Source of the DNA: an uncultured Rhodothermaceae bacterium
Lineage (GTDB): Bacteria; Bacteroidota; Rhodothermia; Rhodothermales; Salinibacteraceae
DNA: 39,032 nucleotides
Reading direction: 5' to 3'
NCBI GenBank assembly: GCA_913056335.1
Contig: CAJXLX010000018.1
Coordinates: 1 to 39,032 of the forward strand
In this document: positions 24,101 through 31,640 of the stretch, in pieces
Numbering within the stretch: position 1 is the first letter of the stretch
Layout of the letters: every line of letters starts with the position of its first letter
Translations under genes and position numbers: made by a program
The notes under the pieces: generated by a model
The model's input: only the letters and a program-made list of their open reading frames with translations
What the model was told of the DNA's origin: nothing
The model's database searches: none

Positions 24101-24856
24101 ATGGGACGCGTACAAGACGACATTGCTATCGTAACAGGCGGCGCCGTCGGCATTGGCCGGGCAGCGGCCCAGCATCTAGCGCACGAAGGCGCTGCCGTAG
24201 CCATCACTGATCTCAACGAGGAGGAGGGCAAAGCGACTGCCGCGCAGATTCGCGACGCCGGAGGATCGGCCCGGTTTTATCCCCACAACGTGACCGAGGA
24301 AGACGACTGGAAACGGGTCGTGGATGCCGTAACACGCGATCTCGGACCTCCGACTGTGCTCGTCAATAACGCCGGGATCTATCTGATCAAAGCCCTTGAG
24401 GAGACGACCGTAGAGGAGTGGCGCCGCCTCATGGATGTAAACGTGACCGGGGTTTTCCTTGGCATGAAGCATGTCGTTCCTGCAATGCGAGATGCCGAGC
24501 GAGGCTCTATCATCAATCTGTCGTCGGTGGCCGGCCTCGTTGGGTCGGCGCGGCACGTGTGCTACGGCGCCAGCAAGGGCGCGGTGCGTACCATGACTAA
24601 AGATGCTGCTATTGAACTGGCCGATGCAGGCATCCGCGTGAATTCGATACACCCCGCCTACGTAGACACCGGCATGGCCGACTACGGTGCGGCGATGAAC
24701 GAGGTCTCGAAAGACGAACTCAATGCGATGCATCCTATCGGGTTTATGGGACAGCCCAAAGATGTGGCCTATGCCGTTGTGTATCTCGCCTCCACCGAGT
24801 CTCGATTCGTAACGGGTGCTGAGCTCGTCCTCGACGGCGGCTACACGGCCCAGTGA
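24101..24856 (+). CDS. Short-chain dehydrogenase/reductase
   Basis: A 251-residue classical SDR. The cofactor motif TGGAVGIG spans residues 12-19. Asp37 ends strand beta-2, which favours NAD over NADP. NNAG lies at 89-92, N114 is in place, and the catalytic triad is Ser142, Tyr155 and Lys159 (YGASK). The C-terminal HPIGFMGQPKDVAYAVVYLAS and LVLDGGYTAQ are typical of the 3-ketoacyl reductase/20-beta-hydroxysteroid dehydrogenase-like branch. Substrate cannot be assigned. Probably cotranscribed with the CBS protein upstream. Convergent with the ComF-type gene, 60 bases apart. Confidence 0.92.
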   Translation: MGRVQDDIAIVTGGAVGIGRAAAQHLAHEGAAVAITDLNEEEGKATAAQIRDAGGSARFYPHNVTEEDDWKRVVDAVTRDLGPPTVLVNNAGIYLIKALEETTVEEWRRLMDVNVTGVFLGMKHVVPAMRDAERGSIINLSSVAGLVGSARHVCYGASKGAVRTMTKDAAIELADAGIRVNSIHPAYVDTGMADYGAAMNEVSKDELNAMHPIGFMGQPKDVAYAVVYLASTESRFVTGAELVLDGGYTAQ

Positions 24857-24880
24857 CAGCCCCTGCTGGATGCCTCGTTG

Positions 24881-24892
24881 CTGAGCGCTCAG
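24881..24892. other. 12-bp palindrome between convergent genes
   Basis: CTGAGCGCTCAG is a perfect palindrome in the 60-base gap between the SDR gene and the ComF-type gene. There is no T-run on either side, so a terminator role is uncertain. Confidence 0.25.
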
Positions 24893-24916
24893 TCCCATTG
24901 CGCATTATCCGCTCCA

Positions 24917-25606
24917 TTACGTTCGAGCCATGGCGAGCGTACACAGGTAGATGCGCTCGGCTCCCGCGTCAAGAAGGGCGTGCGCCGCGGCAGCAGCGGT
25001 AGAGCCCGTGGTGAGCACATCATCGACCACGACCCAGGTGCGGTCGGAAACAGCTGCCGGATCGGCGGCTTGAAACGCCTGGGCCACGTTCGCCCATCGG
25101 TCGCGGCGCGGCAATCCGGTCTGCGAGGCGGTGGGCCGTACACGAGCCAGCACGTCGGCCCGCGCGGGGATGCCGGTGGCTTCTTCCAACCCAGTGGTCA
25201 GTGCCTCGCTCTGATTGTAGCCGCGCTCCAGCCACCGCGTACGGTGCAGCGGCACCGGCACGAAGCCATCCGGCTGCCAGGCATCCGGCACAATGTCGGC
25301 CATCCAGTGGCCCAGCGTATGCCCAATGTGCGGCTGATTCCGGTATTTGAGCGCATGTTGCACCGACTGCAGCGCGCCCTGTGCATCAAACACCCACAGA
25401 CTGCGGGCATCGGCCAGAGCCTCGGCCTCCGCAAGACGCGATAGCCGATCGGCTACGCTCTTCGGCGTGGCGCGCTCAATGCGGGCCACGCAGTCGGTGC
25501 ACAGCGGCACCGCAGGCGAGGCCGTGCGCACGCCACACTCCATACAACAGGGCGGATACAAGACGCGTAGAAGTCCCCTCCCAAGATGGCGCATCCAGGC
25601 TGTCAT
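24917..25606 (-). CDS. comF: ComF-family phosphoribosyltransferase-like protein
   Basis: A 229-residue ComF/GntX-type protein. The N-terminal zinc-finger-like part has cysteines at 20, 21, 24, 36 and 39 (YPPCCMECG...PLCTDC). The middle has the family's HALKYRNQPHIG segment and VPVPLHRTRWLERGYNQSEAL. The phosphoribosyltransferase loop is VVVDDVLTTGSTAAAAAHAL, intact with its Asp pair. In naturally competent bacteria ComF takes part in processing imported single-stranded DNA; elsewhere its role is unclear. Monocistronic, divergent from the 79-residue gene. Confidence 0.93.
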   Translation of the reverse strand: MTAWMRHLGRGLLRVLYPPCCMECGVRTASPAVPLCTDCVARIERATPKSVADRLSRLAEAEALADARSLWVFDAQGALQSVQHALKYRNQPHIGHTLGHWMADIVPDAWQPDGFVPVPLHRTRWLERGYNQSEALTTGLEEATGIPARADVLARVRPTASQTGLPRRDRWANVAQAFQAADPAAVSDRTWVVVDDVLTTGSTAAAAAHALLDAGAERIYLCTLAMART

Positions 25607-25695
25607 GGCGCGAATTGATTGTTGGAGAAGTCGCTATGCTGCGCATCCAATTACGCAATTATTCGTCGGTTGCATGTGCAGCCGTCTCTTCTGTA

Positions 25696-25704
25696 TGGTA
25701 TACT
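25696..25704 (+). promoter_or_regulatory. Possible extended -10 promoter of the 79-aa gene
   Basis: TGGTATACT matches an extended -10 element (TG-n-TATAAT) in the divergent region, 65 bases upstream of the ATG at 25769. No good -35 lies 16-18 bases upstream. Primary sigma factors of this group also use a different consensus, so this is tentative. Confidence 0.28.
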
Positions 25705-25768
25705 ACATGCCTACCAAAGTCCACCCCTGGGCTCCGTTGTCTTTTTTCGAAACGTCTGCCTTGTTCCT

Positions 25769-26008
25769 ATGGCTGATCGTGACCGCCGCGGTATGCTGAT
25801 CAAGAATACCGGCTCCTCGACCGAACAGGTTGCTATGGCATCACGCATGATTACGATTGGACCGGGCGAAGAAGAGTTCATCACGCCCGGAGAGGTGCGC
25901 GACCCGAAGCTGCGCGAGGCTCTTCAGGTGCGGGCGATTGCCATTGTGCGCCCCGCGACTAAGGAAGAGGACGAGGCGCTTGCCAACCGGCTGAGCGACT
26001 CCGCGTAG
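25769..26008 (+). CDS. Small protein of unknown function (79 aa)
   Basis: I do not recognise this gene. From the ATG at 25769 the product is 79 residues, strongly charged, without signal peptide or membrane segment. A central stretch ASRMITIGPGEEEFITPGEVRDPKLREALQVRAIAIVRPATKEEDEAL alternates strand-like and turn-like segments (GPGEEE, TPGE), suggesting a small beta fold followed by a helix. Codon use matches the neighbours and the frame is intact, which supports a real gene. The start is chosen because codons upstream of it are AT-richer and unlike coding sequence. It lies 56 bases before the QTMAN-like gene and may be cotranscribed with it. Confidence 0.7.
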   Translation: MADRDRRGMLIKNTGSSTEQVAMASRMITIGPGEEEFITPGEVRDPKLREALQVRAIAIVRPATKEEDEALANRLSDSA

Positions 26009-26064
26009 GTGGCTGGCAACACGTCGTGTTCCGTCTCAACATGCTTGTCTGACCGCATGCGTAT

Positions 26065-27177
26065 ATGCACATCCTGGTCGTAGAACCCTGGTATGGGGGC
26101 TCGCACCGCCGCTTTATTGATGGGCTCTGCGCACACTCGGGCCACACCTACAGCCTGTGCACCCTGCCCGGACGCCACTGGCGCTGGCGCATGGATGCTG
26201 CCGCGGTGCCGCTTAGCGAACAGGCCCGCCGCCAGATCACCCTGCACGGCCCGCCCGATGTGGTCTTTGCATCGGATATGCTCGACCTGCCTTCGTTTCT
26301 GGCCCTGATGCGTCCGGTGCTGGCGGAGGTGCCCGTCGTGCTCTACTTCCACGAGAACCAGCTCACCTACCCGCGCCCGAAGGGAAGCAACGCCCCGCGC
26401 ACCTATGCGCTGCTGAACTACCGCTCGGCGCTGGCAGCCGATGCCTGCTGGTTCAACTCGGCCTTCCACCGATCCGATTTTCTGGAGGCGTTGCCTGACT
26501 TCTTACAGCGCTTTCCGGATCCGCCACCGTCCGCTACGGTGCAGGCCATTGCTGATCAGAGCCGGGTGATGCCGCTGGGCATGAATCTGCAGCAGCTCAG
26601 CACGCCCCACACCCGCCCCGCCAACGACCCGCCCGTGCTGCTGTGGAACCAGCGGTGGGCGTTTGACAAAAACCCCAAGGGGCTGCTCAACCTGCTCACC
26701 GGACTCGATGCGTCTGGGGTCGACTTCCACCTCATTATCACCGGGCGCGCAGCCGGGCGAACGCCGGATGCTCTCAACACCATCCAAGAGCGCTTCAGCA
26801 ACCGGTTGCTGCATATGGGCTTTGTGGAGGATGCAGACGTGTACACGGAGCTACTGCACCGTGCTGATATCGTCGTGTCGACGGCACACCACGAGTTTTT
26901 CGGACTCGCGGTGATGGAAGCGGTGCGCTGCGGATGCCACCCCGTACTGCCAAACCGGCTGAGCTATCCCGAACTCATCCCCGACCGGCTGCACGATCCG
27001 CTCCTGCACGCGCCCACGCTCTACGACACCCCCGACGACGCCCTGGCGCTGTGCACGGCCCTCCTCAACGGAAACGCACGTCCGCTACCGCCCCGCACCC
27101 TGCACGAAATTCCAGCCCCGTTCGACTGGAGCACCCGCGCCGATGCTTTCGACGATGCCTTCGACGCGCTCCTGTAA
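26065..27177 (+). CDS. tRNA-queuosine alpha-mannosyltransferase-like (QTMAN/GTDC1) protein
   Basis: A 370-residue GT4-type glycosyltransferase whose N-terminus is that of the DUF3524 family: ILVVEPWYGGSHRRFIDGL, then YSLCTLPGRHWRWRM, PDVVFASDMLDL and VVLYFHENQLTYP. These four blocks are the ones I know from animal GTDC1/QTMAN. That enzyme mannosylates queuosine at position 34 of tRNA-Asp. The C-terminal GT-B half has LLWNQRWAFDKNP, VDFHLIITGR, and the donor-binding HHEFFGLAVMEAVRCGCHPVLPNRLSYPE. Bacterial function is not established as far as I know, so the tRNA role is inference from the family. Cytosolic, no membrane segment. It sits between the 79-residue gene and sbcD (34 bases), suggesting one transcript. 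Confidence 0.82.
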   Translation: MHILVVEPWYGGSHRRFIDGLCAHSGHTYSLCTLPGRHWRWRMDAAAVPLSEQARRQITLHGPPDVVFASDMLDLPSFLALMRPVLAEVPVVLYFHENQLTYPRPKGSNAPRTYALLNYRSALAADACWFNSAFHRSDFLEALPDFLQRFPDPPPSATVQAIADQSRVMPLGMNLQQLSTPHTRPANDPPVLLWNQRWAFDKNPKGLLNLLTGLDASGVDFHLIITGRAAGRTPDALNTIQERFSNRLLHMGFVEDADVYTELLHRADIVVSTAHHEFFGLAVMEAVRCGCHPVLPNRLSYPELIPDRLHDPLLHAPTLYDTPDDALALCTALLNGNARPLPPRTLHEIPAPFDWSTRADAFDDAFDALL

Positions 27178-27180
27178 CTC

Positions 27181-27211
27181 TTCCATCCTTCTATCCCTCG
27201 ATCCCACATCC
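27181..27211 (+). repeat. CCATCC-rich leader repeat, copy 3 (sbcD)
   Basis: TTCCATCCTTCTATCCCTCG and further ATCC units run right up to the sbcD ATG at 27212, filling the gap after the QTMAN-like stop. The composition and the unit match the leaders of nfo and the GT4 gene, but the order of units differs. No Shine-Dalgarno sequence is present. Confidence 0.5.
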
Positions 27212-28351
27212 ATGCGCTTCTTACACACCGCCGACTGGCACCTGGGCCGCCTGCTCCACAAGCAACACCTGACGAAGGATCAAGAGGAGGTTCTCGACCA
27301 GTTCGTAAGAGCCGCCCACACGTACGCGCCTGACGCCGTCATCGTAGCAGGCGACATCTACGACCGCGCCGTGCCGCCATCCGATGCCGTGGAGGTGCTC
27401 GACCGCACGCTCTCGCGCCTTGTGGTGGATGCGGGGCTGCCTGTCATCCTGATTGCGGGCAACCACGACAGCCCCGACCGCCTCGACTTCGGCTCCAGTA
27501 TTCTCGAACGGCAGGGCCTGCATGTGCTCTGCAATCCACGCACAGATCCCATTATGCTTGAGGATACGCACGGCCCCGTCTACGTTGCAGGGTTGCCCTA
27601 CGCGCAACCCGCCCAGGCGCGCCAGGTGTTCAACACTGACGATCCTATTCGCTCGCATGAGGCCGTCGTATCCGCCCAGCTCGACTATGTGCGCTCCCAG
27701 ATTCCAGCCGAGGCGCGCTCGATAGCTGTCGCGCATATCTTTGCGCAGCGCGGCACCGTGGGCGACTCCGAACGCACGCTCGTGGGCGGGGCCGAAACCG
27801 TGCCGACTACGCTGTTCGAGGGATTCGATTACGTTGCGCTCGGCCATCTGCATCAGCGGCAGGAGGCCGGGGCGCCGCACATCCGCTATGCCGGATCGCC
27901 CATGAAGTACTCCTTCAGCGAGCACAATCACACCAAGTCGTTCTACGTTGTTGACATGGATGCGGACGGCACCTGCACGGTCGAGGCCGTCCCCTTCGAA
28001 CCGCCGCACGACCTGCGATGCATTGAGGGCGCGTTCCACGACGTGATTAACCGCGGCGCCACCGACCCCAATGCCAACGATTATCTGCAGATCACGCTCA
28101 CCAATCGCGGGCCCGTAACCGACGCCATGACGCGGCTGCGTGAGGTCTACCCGAACTGTCTGCATGTCGCATTTCCGCACGTGGAACTCGACGCTGACGA
28201 CGACCTCGTGCCGCCTGCCGATACCGATACGCCCGCCGACGTTTTCCGCACGTTCTACCGCTACGCCACCGGCACCGCCCTCGACCAAGACGACGAACCG
28301 CTGCTGGAAACGGCTCTCGAACGCGTCGAATCAAACCGACGCAACGCGTAA
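27212..28351 (+). CDS. sbcD: DNA repair exonuclease SbcD (Mre11-type nuclease subunit)
   Basis: A 379-residue metallophosphoesterase nuclease. The five phosphoesterase motifs are present: ADWHLGR (D8, H10), VAGDIYDRAVP (D48), LIAGNHDS (N84, H85), VAHIFAQRG and ALGHLHQRQ. The C-terminal part has the typical KYSFSEHNHTKSFYVVDMD and a capping domain. With SbcC it opens hairpin and protein-blocked DNA ends, and processes double-strand breaks and stalled forks. The ATG at 27212 is the family start (MRFLHTADWHLG). The upstream frame is open only by overlap with the previous gene. It is followed by sbcC after 45 bases, the standard operon. Confidence 0.96.
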   Translation: MRFLHTADWHLGRLLHKQHLTKDQEEVLDQFVRAAHTYAPDAVIVAGDIYDRAVPPSDAVEVLDRTLSRLVVDAGLPVILIAGNHDSPDRLDFGSSILERQGLHVLCNPRTDPIMLEDTHGPVYVAGLPYAQPAQARQVFNTDDPIRSHEAVVSAQLDYVRSQIPAEARSIAVAHIFAQRGTVGDSERTLVGGAETVPTTLFEGFDYVALGHLHQRQEAGAPHIRYAGSPMKYSFSEHNHTKSFYVVDMDADGTCTVEAVPFEPPHDLRCIEGAFHDVINRGATDPNANDYLQITLTNRGPVTDAMTRLREVYPNCLHVAFPHVELDADDDLVPPADTDTPADVFRTFYRYATGTALDQDDEPLLETALERVESNRRNA

Positions 28352-28396
28352 GCACGTGCACCTCGCTTCCTGCTGTCCTTATCCCTTCCCACGCCC

Positions 28397-31300
28397 ATGA
28401 CGCTTGAGCACCTCCAGTTTACCCAGTTCGGCCCATACGCCAAGAAGCAAACCATTGACTTTTCAGCGTTTGCCGGTCACCAGCTCTTTTTGATTCACGG
28501 GCCCACCGGCGCCGGAAAGTCATTTGTGCTGGATGCGATCTGTTATGCCCTGTACGCTGAATCCTCGGGCGCGGAGCGCGATGCGACCAACCTGCGCAGC
28601 CAGTATGCCACGCCGAACGAGCCCACCGCCGTGACGCTCGACTTTCGGCTCGGCGATACGCACTACCGCGTGCGGCGGCGTCCGAGAATGGAGCTGGCGA
28701 AGAAGCGCGGCGATGGCACCACCACGCGCGGCCCCGATGCCTGGCTGTGGGACCGTACCGATGCCGTGGCCCATGACGACGCAGGCGCTGAGGGCACGCT
28801 CCTGGCCGAGGGCAAGCGCGACGTGACGGATCGCATCGAGAATTTACTGGGACTGAAGGCCGCACAGTTTCGTCAGGTGGCGCTGCTCCCACAAGGGCAG
28901 TTCCGCGCGTTCCTTTCGGCAAGCTCCAGCGACCGCGAAGACATCCTCAAGATTCTGTTTGATACGCAGCGGTTTGCCGATCTGGAGGCCGAACTCAAAG
29001 CCATGCACAGCGAAGCGCAGGAGGAGGCCCGGGCCTTGCTCAACCAACGCGAAACGCTCCTGAGTCAGCACGACGCTGACACCGCCAGCGACCTGCACGC
29101 CCTGCGCGATGAGCGCGCCAGGGAACTGCAAGCAGCCAACAAGGCGCGCACGAACGCGAAGGCGGAGCTCCGCGATGCCACCGAAGCACTGCAGAGCGCC
29201 CGCGACCAGCAGCAGCGGCTGCGTGCGGTGGAGGAGGCGCAGGAAGCTGTTGAACAGTTGAAACCAGAGCAGGGCGCCCAGGCCGAGCGCACCGCCCGCG
29301 CCGAATCCGCCGAGCGGGCCCAGCGCATCACACCCGCCGAGGAACGGATGCAGGAGCGCACCGCTGAGCGCACAGACGCCCAGGAGGCCCTTCAGGAGAC
29401 AAAGAAGAACTACGACACCGCAAAAGACGCCCTTGAAAGCGCCCAGTCCGCGCTGGCCACCGAGCAAGAACGCAGCGACGAACGTGACGCGCTAAACGCC
29501 AAAATAAGCGTCCTCGGCACGGCCCGTTCGGATGTTAAGAAGCTCGCCAGAGCGAAACAGACCGTCGCATCCGCCCAGGACGAGCTCAAGGACGCCCAGC
29601 AGGAGCACGACGCACTACAGGCTAAGGTCAACCAGCTGGAGTCCGATGCTGAAGAAGCGCAGTCGGTCATCGACACGCACACCGACGAGGCACAGACCGT
29701 GGTCGAGCGCAAGGCAACGGTGGATACGTGGGCCGATCGGCTCACGCAGGCCAGGCGACTGCAGGACCTACAGGAGCAGCGCCAAGAGGCAGAGTCGGAG
29801 CTTGCGGAGGCAAAGGCCCGCGTCAAAGAGCGCACAGAGACACGCGACGCGAAGAAAGAGCGCGTGCGCGCCCTCGAACAGGCGCGCGACGAGGGCTATG
29901 CCAGCGTGCTGGCCTCGCGGCTCGAAGACGGCGACCCGTGTCCGGTGTGCGGCGCCACCACGCATCCGGCCCCCGCCGACGACGTACATGACGTGCCCGA
30001 TGCCGAGGCCCTCGAATCGGCCCGGACGGCGCTCGACAAAGCCGATTCGGACCTACAGACGGCTCAGCAGAAGCAGACCCAGGCCCAGCGCGCGGTCGAC
30101 AAGCACGCAACCGCAATCGAAACGCTTCAGGATACGGATGCGGCTCTCACCGAGCACACCGTGTCCGAGATGAAGGCCAAGCATCAGGATGCGAAAGAGG
30201 CCCTCACATCCGCCCAGCAAGCCCAGTCGATGGTCGAAGACGCAACGACCGATCTGGAGGCCACCAACGAGGCGCTCGAAACCACACGCGACGCGCTACG
30301 GGGAACGAAAGACGCCGTAGGCGACGCGGAGAACATGTACGAACAGGCGTCGGCCCGCGTGGATGACCTGACCGAGCGCGTGCCCGACGGTGTAGACTCG
30401 GTTGAAGCGCTGGAAGCCAAGCAGGCAGCGCTGGAGGACGAGCTTGCTGCCTTGACCACGGCGCTGGAGGAGGCGACCCAGGCCAAAGAGACGGCGAGCA
30501 ACGCCTATGCCGCCGCAGAGAAGGATCTCGAAAACAAGCGCGAGCAGTCCGAAACCGCCCAGCAGAAGTATGCCGCGGCGCAAGAGCAATTTCGGGTGGC
30601 GCTGCGTGAGCATGGGTTCGAAGACCGTTCGGCATACGAGGCCGCCCGCATGGAGGCAGATGCACTGGCGGAGCTGCGCAAGCGAATTCAGGAGGTCGAT
30701 CAGCAGTGGTCCAATGCCCAGTCGAAGCTGGAGGAGGCGAAGGCACGTGCCGAGGGCATTACGGCTCCTGATGTAGAGAACGCTGAAGCAACGGTGGAAG
30801 CGCTGAACGATCGCATCAGTGCACTGGACCAGAAGATTGGAGGGCTGCAGAATGCAACCACGGCGCTTGACGATGCGATAGAGCAGCTGGATACCATTCA
30901 GGAGGATGCCCAGGAAGCAGAAAGAAAGGCCGAGCACATCGGCCATCTCAGTCAGGTGGCGCGTGGCAAGCAGGGCAACGAGCGCAACATCAGTCTGCAG
31001 CGCTACGTGCTGGCGGCGCGCCTGAAAGATGTGTTGCAAGTTGCGAACGAGCACTTACAGCGGATGTCGCAGGGGCAGTACCACCTGCGGCGCGCCACCA
31101 CGCTCGACGACGCTCGTAGCAGCGGCGGACTCGACTTGCGCGTGTACGATGCGCACACCAATGAGGAGCGTCCCGTGAGCACGCTATCGGGCGGAGAAGG
31201 CTTCAACGCATCGCTGGCACTGGCGCTGGGCCTGAGCGATGTAGTGCAGCGCCGCACCGGCGGGCGCCGCCTGAACACACTCTTTATTGACGAAGGCTTT

Positions 31301-31480
31301 GGCACGCTCGACCAAGAGACCCTCCAGCGCGCACTGAACGTGCTTCACGACGTGCAGGAACGGCAGCAAGGACGCCTGTTGGGCATCATCTCGCACGTGA
31401 CAGAGCTCAAGCGCCGCCTACCTGCCCGCCTTACGGTGCAGGCAGCACAGGACGGTAGCACGCTTAGCGTAACGACGTGA
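28397..31480 (+). CDS. sbcC: DNA repair ATPase SbcC (Rad50-type)
   Basis: A 1027-residue SMC-like ATPase, normal length. Walker A GPTGAGKS is at 35-42, with DAICYALYAESSGAER after it. Long Glu/Ala/Gln-rich coiled coils run from about 200 to 500 and from 540 to 840, broken by the zinc-hook CPVC (C515, C518) that joins two molecules. At the C-terminus are the ABC signature LSGGEGFNAS (930-939), Walker B LFIDEGFGTLD with D965 and E966, and the H-loop region LLGIISHVTELK. All ATPase and hook residues are intact. Partner of SbcD, with which it bridges and resects broken DNA. Convergent with the cation-chloride cotransporter-like gene. Confidence 0.96.
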   Translation: MTLEHLQFTQFGPYAKKQTIDFSAFAGHQLFLIHGPTGAGKSFVLDAICYALYAESSGAERDATNLRSQYATPNEPTAVTLDFRLGDTHYRVRRRPRMELAKKRGDGTTTRGPDAWLWDRTDAVAHDDAGAEGTLLAEGKRDVTDRIENLLGLKAAQFRQVALLPQGQFRAFLSASSSDREDILKILFDTQRFADLEAELKAMHSEAQEEARALLNQRETLLSQHDADTASDLHALRDERARELQAANKARTNAKAELRDATEALQSARDQQQRLRAVEEAQEAVEQLKPEQGAQAERTARAESAERAQRITPAEERMQERTAERTDAQEALQETKKNYDTAKDALESAQSALATEQERSDERDALNAKISVLGTARSDVKKLARAKQTVASAQDELKDAQQEHDALQAKVNQLESDAEEAQSVIDTHTDEAQTVVERKATVDTWADRLTQARRLQDLQEQRQEAESELAEAKARVKERTETRDAKKERVRALEQARDEGYASVLASRLEDGDPCPVCGATTHPAPADDVHDVPDAEALESARTALDKADSDLQTAQQKQTQAQRAVDKHATAIETLQDTDAALTEHTVSEMKAKHQDAKEALTSAQQAQSMVEDATTDLEATNEALETTRDALRGTKDAVGDAENMYEQASARVDDLTERVPDGVDSVEALEAKQAALEDELAALTTALEEATQAKETASNAYAAAEKDLENKREQSETAQQKYAAAQEQFRVALREHGFEDRSAYEAARMEADALAELRKRIQEVDQQWSNAQSKLEEAKARAEGITAPDVENAEATVEALNDRISALDQKIGGLQNATTALDDAIEQLDTIQEDAQEAERKAEHIGHLSQVARGKQGNERNISLQRYVLAARLKDVLQVANEHLQRMSQGQYHLRRATTLDDARSSGGLDLRVYDAHTNEERPVSTLSGGEGFNASLALALGLSDVVQRRTGGRRLNTLFIDEGFGTLDQETLQRALNVLHDVQERQQGRLLGIISHVTELKRRLPARLTVQAAQDGSTLSVTT

Positions 31481-31640
31481 TGTGGATGCGGCACGGTGAA
31501 GTATTTTGCTGCGTATTCAGCCCCGCTCCACGGGAGACGCAGGGCACGTGTTCTTTTAGCGCCATAAGCCGCCTTCTTTTTCCGCCACTGCATTGCGTCG
31601 CTCAACGCCACAGGCCACGCCGCTGTCGAAACCGGAGGGG

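Noticed and set aside
31509..31557. Terminator after sbcC (CTGCGT/ACGCAG outer stem, CCCG/CGGG inner stem, then TTCTTTT)
   Set aside because: The stem is interrupted and the T-run begins about 8 bases after it, so the support is too weak to list.
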